The notes under the pieces: model-generated
Told to the model about the DNA's origin: nothing
The model's database searches: none
Seen by the model: the letters and a program-made list of their open reading frames with translations, nothing else
Translations under genes and position numbers: made by a program
Source: CBDDYU01 sp965235655
GTDB taxonomy: Bacteria > Pseudomonadota > Alphaproteobacteria > Pelagibacterales > Pelagibacteraceae
DNA: 64,000 nt
Assembly (NCBI GenBank): GCA_965235655.1
Contig: CBDDYU010000002.1
Coordinates: 348,335 to 412,334, forward strand
Reading direction: 5' to 3'
Shown: positions 15,873 through 24,503 of the stretch, piece after piece
Position numbering within the stretch: position 1 is the first letter of the stretch
How the letters are laid out: every line of letters begins with the position of its first letter

Positions 15873-16048
15873 TTAAATCTTGAATAATTATAATTTTTGT
15901 CTAAAAGACTGCCCATGATTATAAATATTACATATAGAGAGACTTCAAGAAGTACTCATAGAATCTATTTCCATTGCCTGTAGGCAATTATTTATAATTT
16001 AATTTTTAATCCACACAAAAATAATATAAAAATAAACAAAGTTTGAAT
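15873..16048. other. Intergenic region between csp terminator and tRNA-His
   Basis: 176 nt without a credible reading frame. It contains a tight hairpin ATTGCC-TGTA-GGCAAT (15973-15988) and a shorter ACTTC/GAAGT inverted repeat near 15950. A TATAAA at 16025-16030 could be the -10 of the tRNA-His/hisS unit, but no matching -35 is clear. A small RNA cannot be excluded. Confidence 0.4.
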
Positions 16049-16123
16049 GCCCGCGTAGTATAATGGTCAGTACGGGAGTTTGTGGAACTCTAGGATTTGG
16101 TTCAATTCCAAGCGCGGGTACCA
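16049..16123 (+). tRNA. tRNA-His (anticodon GTG)
   Basis: Acceptor GCCCGCG pairs with CGCGGGT; the first pair is G-T. The anticodon stem has loop TTGTGGA, giving GTG, and the T loop TTCAATT is canonical. CCA is encoded (16121-16123). The discriminator base is A73, not C73, and the base before position 1 is T, so there is no encoded G-1. This matches the A73, G-1-less tRNA-His known from a large alphaproteobacterial group. It ends 7 nt before the hisS ATG. Confidence 0.94.
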
Positions 16124-16130
16124 AAAATAG

Positions 16131-17528
16131 ATGAATAAAGTAAATAAATTAATCCCTGGATTACCCTCAGGGTTCGAAGATCGATGGAACAAAAAATTAC
16201 TTCTTAAAAAAAAGCTTCTAAAAGCGATTGAGAATAATTTTATAAAGTTTGGTTTTGATCCTTTAGAAACACCATCCTTCGAAATCAGTGAAAATATTGG
16301 ATCTTTCTTAGCGGAAGATGAGGCCAATCCTATGTCTGATGTTTTCTCTTTTGCGGATGGGGATGAAAATATTACTTTAAGATACGATCTATCTAGTCCA
16401 CTAGCTAGGTTTGTGGCACAAAACAATCAACAATTGCCCTCAATTTATAAACGTTATGCAATTCAAAATGTATTTAGAAATGAAAAAGCGGGCAATGCTA
16501 GATATCGAGAATTTATGCAAGCAGATTGCGATATTGTTGGCAATGTTAATCCAGCTCAAGCGAATGCTGAACTATGCAATTTAATAGCAAGCACTTTAAT
16601 TGCTTGTGGTCTTAATAAAGATCAATTTACCATTAATGTTAGTAATCGAAAAATTGTTCAAGGTCTAATTGAAGAACTTAAGATTTCTGAAGAGAAAAAA
16701 ATTAAAGTCATGCGAGCCATTGATAAGTTAGACAAGCCTGGATTTGGTTTAAAAGGAGTTGAGGATCTTTTAAAAAAAGAAAGAAAAGATGCAAGTGGTG
16801 CAATTACTAAAGGGGCAGATTTAAATGATGATCAAGCCTCTCAAATTATTAATTTTTTAAAAGTAAAAGATTTATCAGAATTAAAAAATACCCTTCAAAA
16901 TCCTTTATCCCAAGAAGGTATAAAAGAAATTGAGCAATTATTAGAAATAGTAAGTTACGGAAACTACGCCAATCAAGTTAAAACAAATTTTACTATAGTT
17001 AGAGGCTTAGCCTACTATGATGGTTTTTGTGTTGAAACTGATTTAAATTTTAAAGCAACCAATGCTAAAGGTAAAGAAGTAGACATTGGTAGTGTTTGTT
17101 CTGGTGGTCAATACAATAAGCTTATTTCAAGATTTAAAGGAGTAGATATTCCAGGCACAGGTGTCAGTATTGGAGTTGATCGACTGTTGTTTGCAATGAT
17201 GCAATTAGATCAAGTCAAAATAGATGAACAAAAACCAGTTATTGTCTGTGTTATGGATGATAAATATTTAAAAAACTATTATGAAATTCTAAATACTTTA
17301 AGAGATAATAATATTAATTCAGAAATATTTTTAGATAGCAAAAAGAATCTTGGTAAACAATTAACTTATGCAAATAAAAGAGAGTGTCCAGTAGCTGTTA
17401 TTTGTGGGGATAATGAATTTAAAGATAATACCATAACTCTTAAAAACCTTTTAGGCGTGAAAGGTGAAAATAATCAGAGCACAGTTCCAAAAGAGAATTT
17501 AATTGATGAAATCAAAAAATTTATCTGA
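16131..17528 (+). CDS. hisS: Histidyl-tRNA synthetase
   Basis: Class II synthetase of 465 residues that charges tRNA-His. Motif 2 region YAIQNVFRNEKAGNARYREF, the histidine-binding loop VRGLAYYDGFCVE, and motif 3 region GVSIGVDRLL are clear, with an anticodon-binding domain at the C-terminus. The N-terminus LIPGLPSGFEDRWNKK is of the divergent alphaproteobacterial type that goes with A73 tRNA-His. The tRNA-His gene lies just upstream and hisZ, a synthetase paralogue, overlaps downstream by 23 nt. Confidence 0.94.
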   Translation: MNKVNKLIPGLPSGFEDRWNKKLLLKKKLLKAIENNFIKFGFDPLETPSFEISENIGSFLAEDEANPMSDVFSFADGDENITLRYDLSSPLARFVAQNNQQLPSIYKRYAIQNVFRNEKAGNARYREFMQADCDIVGNVNPAQANAELCNLIASTLIACGLNKDQFTINVSNRKIVQGLIEELKISEEKKIKVMRAIDKLDKPGFGLKGVEDLLKKERKDASGAITKGADLNDDQASQIINFLKVKDLSELKNTLQNPLSQEGIKEIEQLLEIVSYGNYANQVKTNFTIVRGLAYYDGFCVETDLNFKATNAKGKEVDIGSVCSGGQYNKLISRFKGVDIPGTGVSIGVDRLLFAMMQLDQVKIDEQKPVIVCVMDDKYLKNYYEILNTLRDNNINSEIFLDSKKNLGKQLTYANKRECPVAVICGDNEFKDNTITLKNLLGVKGENNQSTVPKENLIDEIKKFI

Positions 17529-18552
17529 AAAAATCCTTAAATCGGTTAAATCCAAAGGATTCAAATATATAGAACTACCTTCCGTTATTGAGGCCAATCA
17601 TATCGTTCAAAGATCGGGTGAAAATTTTAGAAAATTTATATTCTCTTTTACTGACCAAAATGGCAATGAATTGTGCCTTAGGCCTGATTTAACAATTGTA
17701 TCCTGTCTTCGATATTTAGAAAACAATCTTAAAGGCAAAGAAAAAATATTTTATAGCGGTCAAGCCTACAGAAAATCACAAAATAAAAAAGATTCTATAA
17801 TAAGAAATCAAATTGGTTTTGAAATCATCGGCTCTAAAGACGAAAAAAATGATGACAAAGAAATTATTAATACTTCTTTAAAATCTCTTCAAAGTTTAAA
17901 ATACTCATCAGGAATTTTAACCATTGGTAATGTTGAAATATTTAATTTACTTCTGTCAAAGCTAGATATTCCAAAAAGATGGCGATTAAGACTTTCAAGA
18001 CATTTTTGGAGAGAAAGTTATTTTAATGATCTATTAAAAAGATTAGAGACTAACTCTGATGTTGATCCAACAATCGTTGAAGTAGATAAAAAACGTTATA
18101 TTCAAATGTTAAAACAGGATCAATCAACTGTTATTGCTGGAAGATCAGTTGGAGAAATCTTAAAAAGATTTAATGATAAAATTAAAGATCCCAGAAGAAC
18201 CAATAAAGGTCAAAGAGTTTCAAAAATAATTAAAGAATTTTTAAATATTAAGTGTCCAATAAGCCAAGCGGCAAAAAAATTAAATGAATTTTTCAAAAAA
18301 TATAAAATTAATTTAGTGGTGGATCAAAAGTATTTTCCAATTTCAAATAATAAAGTCTCAAAATTAAATGTTATATTTTCTGCATCTTTTGGTAGACAGC
18401 TTGAGTATTATACCGGCATGGTTTTTAGAATAGATATTAAATCTAATTCAAAAAATAAAAATATTATTAGTGGGGGTCGATACGATAAATTAATATTAGA
18501 TCTAGGTTCGAATAAGCCAGTTGCAGCAGTAGGAGCTGCTTTAAATTTATAA
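17506..18552 (+). CDS. hisZ: ATP phosphoribosyltransferase regulatory subunit
   Basis: HisZ is a catalytically inactive relative of histidyl-tRNA synthetase that activates short-form HisG in the first step of histidine synthesis. The protein (348 residues from ATG 17506; a TTG one codon earlier is possible) keeps a class II core, with LCLRPDLTIVSCLRYLEN and FGRQLEYYTGMVFRI, but lacks the anticodon-binding domain. It overlaps hisS by 23 nt and lies 4 nt before hisG, which fixes its identity. Confidence 0.93.
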   Translation: MKSKNLSEKILKSVKSKGFKYIELPSVIEANHIVQRSGENFRKFIFSFTDQNGNELCLRPDLTIVSCLRYLENNLKGKEKIFYSGQAYRKSQNKKDSIIRNQIGFEIIGSKDEKNDDKEIINTSLKSLQSLKYSSGILTIGNVEIFNLLLSKLDIPKRWRLRLSRHFWRESYFNDLLKRLETNSDVDPTIVEVDKKRYIQMLKQDQSTVIAGRSVGEILKRFNDKIKDPRRTNKGQRVSKIIKEFLNIKCPISQAAKKLNEFFKKYKINLVVDQKYFPISNNKVSKLNVIFSASFGRQLEYYTGMVFRIDIKSNSKNKNIISGGRYDKLILDLGSNKPVAAVGAALNL

Positions 18553-18556
18553 TTTT

Positions 18557-19246
18557 ATGAACAGCATAATAAACATAGGTATTCCAAGTAAAGGTAGACT
18601 TCGAAAAGATGTTTTAAATATTTTTAAAAAAAAGAAATTAAATTTAATATCTGAAAGAGGAGAAAGAGATCTATTTGCTTCAATAAAAGGTCATAAAAAT
18701 ATTAAAGTAGTCTATTTACATGCGCGAGAAATAGTTCAAAGACTTGGAGATGGTTCATTAGACCTAGGTTTTTCCGGATATGATTTACTTAAAGAAAGTG
18801 AAATTAATATTCAAAACAAGATTAGTGTTTTAAAAAAATATGGCTTTGGTAAAGCGACATTAGTCATTGCCATACCAGATGCTTGGCTTGATGTACAAAC
18901 TATTGCAGATCTTGAGGAAATAGCTTTCCAATTTAAAGATCAAAAGAAAAAAAGACTAAGGGTAGGTACTAAATATCCAAACCTTACCAGAGAATTTTTA
19001 TTTTCAAAAGGTGTCACTCAATTTCAATTAGTGGATAGTCTAGGGGCCACAGAAACCTATCCTTTTACTGGTTCTGCAGAAATTATAACCGATATTACTT
19101 CTACCGGAGAAACTTTAAAAGCCAATAATTTAAGAATATTAAAAGATGGAGAAATTTTAAAATCCGAAGGCTGTATGATGATTTCTAAAAACACACAAAA
19201 AAATAAAGAAATTCAAAAATTAGCTAAATTACTTTCTAAGAATTAA
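18557..19246 (+). CDS. hisG: ATP phosphoribosyltransferase, short form
   Basis: Condenses ATP and PRPP, the first step of histidine synthesis. At 229 residues it is the short form that lacks the C-terminal regulatory domain and needs HisZ, which is encoded immediately upstream. The opening IGIPSKGRLRKDV, the GDGSLDLGFSGYDLL segment and the PRPP loop region SAEIITDITSTGETLKANN are diagnostic. No other his genes follow. Confidence 0.95.
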   Translation: MNSIINIGIPSKGRLRKDVLNIFKKKKLNLISERGERDLFASIKGHKNIKVVYLHAREIVQRLGDGSLDLGFSGYDLLKESEINIQNKISVLKKYGFGKATLVIAIPDAWLDVQTIADLEEIAFQFKDQKKKRLRVGTKYPNLTREFLFSKGVTQFQLVDSLGATETYPFTGSAEIITDITSTGETLKANNLRILKDGEILKSEGCMMISKNTQKNKEIQKLAKLLSKN

Positions 19247-19561
19247 TTATTAAAAATAAAATAATTTTTTTAAAGGACTTTTAATTTAAAAAGTCTCCTT
19301 GTGTCAAAACGAAGCCAAATAATTATTGATTTTATTGTATTTTTATTCAGCAAATTTTTATTTTCAAGCATTATTTGGTTCAAAAATTTTTAATGAAATA
19401 ATATCTCTAATTAAAATTTTTTTTTAATCTTCTAAAATTTTCAAGAGTTAAATTTTTTATTAAGAATTATTGTGTAATTTGATTAATACTAACTGTAATA
19501 TTTAAAGTTTATAATAATTTTTTAATGTTTAATTAAGTATAATCACGGTTATAAATAAAAC
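19247..19561. other. Intergenic region between hisG and rmuC (315 nt)
   Basis: Very AT-rich, with no credible reading frame. AAGGACTTTT and AAAAAGTCTCCTT (about 19273-19300) form a bulged hairpin that is not followed by a T run, so it is not a clear terminator. Two exact TATAAT boxes (19510-19515 and 19538-19543) lie before rmuC, but neither has a good -35. This is one of the two longest non-coding stretches in the window. Confidence 0.5.
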
Positions 19562-20656
19562 ATGAGATTCGAAATAGTTATATTATCTTTAATTTTTTTG
19601 GCAGTTTTAGTAGCCTTGTATCTTTTAATAAAGAAATTGCCTAAATCTCAAGATGAAAATAAAGAAGCAGAGGAAATAGCTAACTTAAAATTAGAGATTT
19701 CAAACTTAAGAGATACTTTAAATACTACAATCAACACATCACTAGGTGCAATGTCCACTTCATTTAATAATTTATCAACTGGAGTCACTAAAGATATGAC
19801 TGAAGCTTTAACTAAAGTGGATGAAAAAGTTGGAAGTTTTAATGACCAGGTTAAATTATTAAATCAAAGCCAAGAGGGCATTACTAAAATTCTCGCAGGA
19901 GTTAAAAAATATGGAACTTTAGCTGAATTTTCTTTGGATGCTTTAATTAAGGATTTATTGCCAGCATCTCAATATATGACAAATGTAAAAATGAAAGAGG
20001 ATACCAGTGAAAATGTTGAATTTGCTATTCGTCTTCAAGGTGACGTTATGGTTCCAGTAGATTCTCATTTTCCTGTTGAAAAATTTAAAGCAATTACCGA
20101 TGGTTATGATGCTGATGACAAAAAAGCAGTAGCAGAAGCCAGAACTAAATTGGCCAATGCTTTTAAAGCTAAAGCCAAAAGTGTTAATGAAAAATATATT
20201 GTTCCACCTAAAACTACAGATTTTGCAATTGTTTATGCACCAACTGAGAGTTTATACAAAGAGCTAACTGAATATCAAGATCCAAGCACTAAAGAATTAT
20301 TAACCCAAGAATTAATGAAAAAATATAAAGTTGTAATTTGTGGGCCAAATACTTTATCTGCTTATTTACAATCTTTACATATGGGCTTTCAGTCATTGAA
20401 AGTGCAAAAGGGTGCTACAGAAATTTATAATCATTTAAAAACAATTAGCACAAGATTTGCAAAACATTTTGAAAATGTTGTTTTATTAAGAAAAAAATTA
20501 GAGGAAGCAATGGGAGTTGTGGATAAATTTGGAACTGATGCAAGATCTATTACAAGAACTTTAGAGAGCATTAAAGATCCTGAGCAGATTGAGAAGGCTG
20601 TAGAAACTGATAACGTAGAAAAATTTGTTGAACGAACTAAACAATTTAAAAATTAA
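19562..20656 (+). CDS. rmuC: DNA recombination protein RmuC
   Basis: RmuC family proteins limit rearrangements at inverted repeats and carry a PD-(D/E)XK-like nuclease core. The 364-residue protein has an N-terminal membrane segment (about residues 5-24), a coiled coil (about 35-75) and the conserved RmuC domain, with VPVDSHFPVEKF and FAIVYAPTESLY. The two downstream genes also encode nucleases, so this is a small DNA-repair group. Confidence 0.93.
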   Translation: MRFEIVILSLIFLAVLVALYLLIKKLPKSQDENKEAEEIANLKLEISNLRDTLNTTINTSLGAMSTSFNNLSTGVTKDMTEALTKVDEKVGSFNDQVKLLNQSQEGITKILAGVKKYGTLAEFSLDALIKDLLPASQYMTNVKMKEDTSENVEFAIRLQGDVMVPVDSHFPVEKFKAITDGYDADDKKAVAEARTKLANAFKAKAKSVNEKYIVPPKTTDFAIVYAPTESLYKELTEYQDPSTKELLTQELMKKYKVVICGPNTLSAYLQSLHMGFQSLKVQKGATEIYNHLKTISTRFAKHFENVVLLRKKLEEAMGVVDKFGTDARSITRTLESIKDPEQIEKAVETDNVEKFVERTKQFKN

Positions 20657-20693
20657 TTTCTTTTTTTCTTCAATAACGTCTATAAGAAATTAC

Positions 20694-21380
20694 ATGAAGT
20701 GGAATAATAAATATAATTATCCTAAATCTACTAGGTCAATAATTCATGGTTCAAGACATTATGCAGTTAATCAAGAAAGCCTTCCTTCAGTGACAACTAT
20801 TTTAAAAGCAACTGAGTCAGAGGAAAAAAAAGCAAAACTTGCCGAATGGAAAGAGAGAGTTGGTTTTAAACAAGCTGAAATAATTAAACAAGAAGCAAGT
20901 AGCAGAGGAAGTTCCATGCATGACTACTTAGAAAAATTTTTACTTGGTAAGCTTAATATGGATTTATTAGGCGACAATACCAGGGAGAAGATGATGGCTG
21001 ATCAAATTATAGAAAATGGTTTAAGAAATAAATTGGAAGAAATTTGGGGATGTGAGGCTACAATATATTATCCTGGAAAATATGCAGGAGCTGCTGACTG
21101 TATCGGTGTATATGAAAATAAAGAGACAATAATTGATTTTAAACAAAGTAATAAACCAAAAAAAGATGAATGGATTGAAGATTATTATTTGCAGTGTGCC
21201 GCTTATGGTTTGGCCCATAATACTGTTTATGGCTCAAATATTTCTCAAGCGGTTATTTTGCTTTGTACAAAGGACAATATGTTTCAAAGATTTATAATTG
21301 ATGGTGAAAAATTCAATGATTATCAAAAAAAATTTTTACTAAAAGTTGAACAATTTTATGAACAAAGGAGAATGAATTGA
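20694..21380 (+). CDS. PD-(D/E)XK exonuclease resembling mitochondrial MGME1
   Basis: I use the ATG at 20694 (228 residues) because the longer frame from 20625 runs back into rmuC. Nuclease signatures: LPSVTTIL (30-37), GSSMHDYLE (72-80, His76), Glu121 in CEATIYY, Asp135 in GAADCIG, the Asp148-x-Lys150 pair in TIIDFKQSNKPKK, and Gln167 in YYLQCAAYG. The order and the LPSVT opening recall MGME1/DDK1, the mitochondrial 5'-3' single-strand exonuclease, and phage RecB-like nucleases. It lies between rmuC and an exonuclease I gene and overlaps the latter by 4 nt. The activity is inferred. Confidence 0.82.
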   Translation: MKWNNKYNYPKSTRSIIHGSRHYAVNQESLPSVTTILKATESEEKKAKLAEWKERVGFKQAEIIKQEASSRGSSMHDYLEKFLLGKLNMDLLGDNTREKMMADQIIENGLRNKLEEIWGCEATIYYPGKYAGAADCIGVYENKETIIDFKQSNKPKKDEWIEDYYLQCAAYGLAHNTVYGSNISQAVILLCTKDNMFQRFIIDGEKFNDYQKKFLLKVEQFYEQRRMN

Positions 21381-22825
21381 ATTACGTAGTTTGGGATATC
21401 GAAACTGACTCAGCACAAACTGATTGGGCTACTATTATTGAAATAGGCGCAATTTTATTGGATGAAAATTTTAAAGAAAAAGAGAGATTTTCTGCAAGAT
21501 GCCGAATGCCACAAGACCGTGTCCCATCCGCCACAGCTTTATGTATTAATAAATCTAATGTTGATTTAATTACTAAGGGAAATTTAAGCCATTATGAAAT
21601 GTTGGCTCAAGTTGAAAAAAAATTTAGAGAGTGGTCTCCAGCAACTTTTTTGGGTTATTCTAGCATTAATTTTGATGATGAGGTTATTAGAAAAGAATTT
21701 TTCAAATCCTTAAGAAAACCTTACTTAACTAACACTGAAGGCAATGTTAGGCATGATGCATTAAATATTGTTAAAGCGGCCTTTGCAATTGATGAAAATA
21801 TTTTAAAAACTGAATTAAACGATAAAGGCAACAAATCTATGAAGCTCGAGTCTCTCGCTAGACTTAATGGTTTTGAATCATCAGGAGCACACTCAGCTTT
21901 ATTTGATACAGAATTAACTGTAAAAATTTTAGACTTAATAAGAAAAAAACAGCCCATTCTATGGAGTGAATATTTAAAAACTAGCAGCAAGGTTGTTGCT
22001 GAAAATTTAATTAAACAAGAAAATATATTTACTTTGAATGAATATTTTTATGGCAAAAGTTATTTATATTTATGTGCACCATTGCATCCAAATTCTTGTG
22101 TTCACCCAATTTATAAATGGGGTCAAGCTGTAGATTTAAAAGTTGATGTAGAAGCAATTCAAAAATTAAATTATGAAGATTTAAATAAGGAAATGAAAAA
22201 ATCTCCTAAATTTTTAAGAACAATTAAATTTAATAAGGCTCCAATTATTTTAGAAAAAAGCCATGGAATGAAAGTTGAACCCTATAAAAAAATTGATCCA
22301 AGTTTAATAAGTAAAAGAGCTGAATTAGTTAAAACTAATGAAAAATTTTCTATAGATATTTGTAATATTTTAAGAGAAGCTGCTGAGGAAAAAATGGAGA
22401 CTGCTTCCCAAGAAGATTTAGAACCTGAAGAAACAATTTATTCAGGAGGTTTTGAAACTTTTAATAAAGATGTTCCGTTATTTCAGAAGTTTCATACATC
22501 AGATTGGAAAGGAAAATTTGCCTTGCTAGATAAATTTAAAGATGATCGTTTAGTAATATTTGGTCATAGTTTAATTTATAATGAAGCTCCTGAAATTTTA
22601 CCAAAAGACATATATAAAAAAATTAAAAGAAGAATTGCTTCAAGGATATTAAGCACCAATAAAGAAAAATGGTGGACTGTTTCAGCATTTTATTCAGAAT
22701 GTGACGAAATAAGAGAAAATGATGATAAAATGTTCTCATTCAAAACAGTTGATGAAAAATTGAAGTTTTTAGATGGTATCAATGATTACGTTATGAACTT
22801 GGAACAAAAATATTCAGATGCTTAA
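21377..22825 (+). CDS. sbcB: Exodeoxyribonuclease I (DEDDh 3'-5' exonuclease)
   Basis: Degrades single-stranded DNA 3' to 5'. The 482-residue protein has exonuclease residues Asp7 and Glu9 (VVWDIETDS), Asp100/Asp101 (INFDDEVIR) and His172/Asp177 (GAHSALFDTEL), followed by SH3-like and helical C-terminal domains as in ExoI. The start is TTG at 21377: AAAGGAG lies 8 nt upstream and the frame has no nearby ATG. The start overlaps the stop of the MGME1-like gene (TTGA), so the two are probably translated together. Confidence 0.92.
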   Translation: MNYVVWDIETDSAQTDWATIIEIGAILLDENFKEKERFSARCRMPQDRVPSATALCINKSNVDLITKGNLSHYEMLAQVEKKFREWSPATFLGYSSINFDDEVIRKEFFKSLRKPYLTNTEGNVRHDALNIVKAAFAIDENILKTELNDKGNKSMKLESLARLNGFESSGAHSALFDTELTVKILDLIRKKQPILWSEYLKTSSKVVAENLIKQENIFTLNEYFYGKSYLYLCAPLHPNSCVHPIYKWGQAVDLKVDVEAIQKLNYEDLNKEMKKSPKFLRTIKFNKAPIILEKSHGMKVEPYKKIDPSLISKRAELVKTNEKFSIDICNILREAAEEKMETASQEDLEPEETIYSGGFETFNKDVPLFQKFHTSDWKGKFALLDKFKDDRLVIFGHSLIYNEAPEILPKDIYKKIKRRIASRILSTNKEKWWTVSAFYSECDEIRENDDKMFSFKTVDEKLKFLDGINDYVMNLEQKYSDA

Positions 22826-22920
22826 TTTCCTAGATTTTTAGTACCAAGTTATTTGTTAATTAAATAAAAAAACTTCTTTTTCACCATTGAATAATTATTT
22901 GAAACAATTATATCAATAAT

Positions 22921-23238
22921 ATGCTTATAGACTTTAAAGACGAAGATTTTGACAGTAAAATTAAAAACGAAGATGTATCTGTAATTCAATTCAGTGCAGC
23001 TTGGTGTGGCCCATGCAAGGCTTTAAAACCAGTGATGGACAAATTAGCTGATGAGTACAAAGGTAAAGCTGGTTTTTATTATGCTGATATCGAAGATGGT
23101 GGCATTAATACTGGTAGTGCAGCAGGCATTAGAGGAGTTCCAACAGTGATTATCTACAAAAAGGGTGTTGAGGTAGATAGAAAAGTAGGTGGCGTTCCTG
23201 AAGGTCACATGAAAGAATTTTTAGATAAGAATATCTAA
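22921..23238 (+). CDS. trxA: Thioredoxin
   Basis: A 105-residue thioredoxin fold with the active site WCGPCK (28-33; Cys29 and Cys32) and the cis-proline loop RGVPTV. It has no signal peptide, so it is cytoplasmic. It has its own 95-nt upstream gap and is therefore probably transcribed alone. Its stop shares the tetranucleotide CTAA (23235-23238) with the stop of convergent folC. A second thioredoxin elsewhere in the genome may be the main one. Confidence 0.93.
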   Translation: MLIDFKDEDFDSKIKNEDVSVIQFSAAWCGPCKALKPVMDKLADEYKGKAGFYYADIEDGGINTGSAAGIRGVPTVIIYKKGVEVDRKVGGVPEGHMKEFLDKNI

Positions 23239-24503
23239 TTTAAATTCAAAACTTCACCAGCTAAATACAAAGATCCGGTAATTAATATAATATCATTTTC
23301 TTTAACAGAAATTGATTTTATAGCTTCATAAATATTTTCTTTGTACTGAACATTTGGAAAGTTTGTTAATTTGTTCTTTAAATCTATTCCTTTGATTGAA
23401 TTTGGCTGATTGGTAATATCGATAGTTGTTAAAGAGGAAATATCTTTAAAATATTTCATATAATCTTGATGATCTTTGTTAGCCATCATTCCAAGGATGA
23501 TATGTTTGTTGCAATTAAGAGTTTGTAAGTGTTCGTTTAAAACTTTTGCACCAAGTGGATTATGAGAACCATCCACAAATAATCGATTATTTTTAGCTAA
23601 CTCTTTCAATTTGCCAGAAGTTAATTCTTGAAGTCTAGCAATACTATGAATTTTTGTAACTCCAGTTTGTATATGATTTTCTTTGATAGATAAATTTTCT
23701 ATAACTCTAGCCGTTGCAATAGCACTTGAAACATTTTCTAATTGAAATCCACCATGAATATTGGGTAGGGGAAGTTTTAAACCACCAAACTTATCTTCAT
23801 AATAAAAGAAACCATTTTCTTTTAATGAGAAGCTATAATCTTCATTAAAGAAAAGTTTTTGAGATTTATTATCTGATATAGTTTTTTTTATACATTCGGT
23901 AACTTCTTTTGAGCTTTGTTTTGCAACAATAATAATAGACTTCAGTAATGATGAAGTTTTTTCAAAGATAATTTTTTCTACTGTTTGCTCGTTTTCTGGC
24001 AACCAGTCGAGATGATCTAAACCAATCGAAGTTACAATACTTGCTAAATTTTCTTTCAATATATTTGTTGCATCAAATCTATGAAATAAACCAGTTTCAA
24101 CTAGATTAATATTATCTCTATATTCACTAGCTTTTTTAAAGAAAGCAGCTGTTAGAATTTCAAAAAATGTAATGGGTTGGTTTTCGTTAGCTTCTTCTAT
24201 TTCTTCAAAAAGATTTGCTAAATTTTCATCGTCTAGTTCTTTATTATTAAAAACAAATCGTTCATTTATTTTTTGAATATGTGGGCTTGTGTAAATATTA
24301 CATTTAAATTTTGCTTCTTTTAAAATAGCAAATAACACTTGGATTGTTGAATACTTACCATTGGTACCAATAATAGAAATTGCTTTAATTTTATCTTGAG
24401 GATTTCCTAGCTTTGTACAAAGATTTTTTACTCGATCTAGAGAAAGGTCTATTTCTTTAGGATGCAGCTTTTGTAAGCGATTGACTATCTTCTGTAGTTT
24501 CAT
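23235..24503 (-). CDS. folC: Dihydrofolate synthase / folylpolyglutamate synthase
   Basis: Mur-ligase-fold ATPase that adds glutamate to dihydropteroate and folates. The 422-residue protein begins LQKIVNRLQKLHPKEIDLSL, with the P-loop IGTNGKYST (the usual final Gly before Ser is Tyr) and LVETGLFHRFDATNI. The start overlaps accD by 47 nt, the longest same-strand overlap in the window. The family N-terminus is present only with this start. It is the last gene of the long minus-strand run, and accD-folC is a conserved alphaproteobacterial pair. Confidence 0.95.
   Translation of the reverse strand: MKLQKIVNRLQKLHPKEIDLSLDRVKNLCTKLGNPQDKIKAISIIGTNGKYSTIQVLFAILKEAKFKCNIYTSPHIQKINERFVFNNKELDDENLANLFEEIEEANENQPITFFEILTAAFFKKASEYRDNINLVETGLFHRFDATNILKENLASIVTSIGLDHLDWLPENEQTVEKIIFEKTSSLLKSIIIVAKQSSKEVTECIKKTISDNKSQKLFFNEDYSFSLKENGFFYYEDKFGGLKLPLPNIHGGFQLENVSSAIATARVIENLSIKENHIQTGVTKIHSIARLQELTSGKLKELAKNNRLFVDGSHNPLGAKVLNEHLQTLNCNKHIILGMMANKDHQDYMKYFKDISSLTTIDITNQPNSIKGIDLKNKLTNFPNVQYKENIYEAIKSISVKENDIILITGSLYLAGEVLNLN

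Noticed and set aside
19273..19300. Hairpin after hisG as an intrinsic terminator
   Set aside because: The stem is bulged and is followed by GTGTCAAAAC, not a T run, on the plus strand; the reverse strand also lacks one.
20625..20693. Extended N-terminus of the MGME1-like protein
   Set aside because: The extension runs back into the rmuC coding end and reads as Asn/Phe-rich low-complexity sequence; ATG 20694 gives a family-like start.
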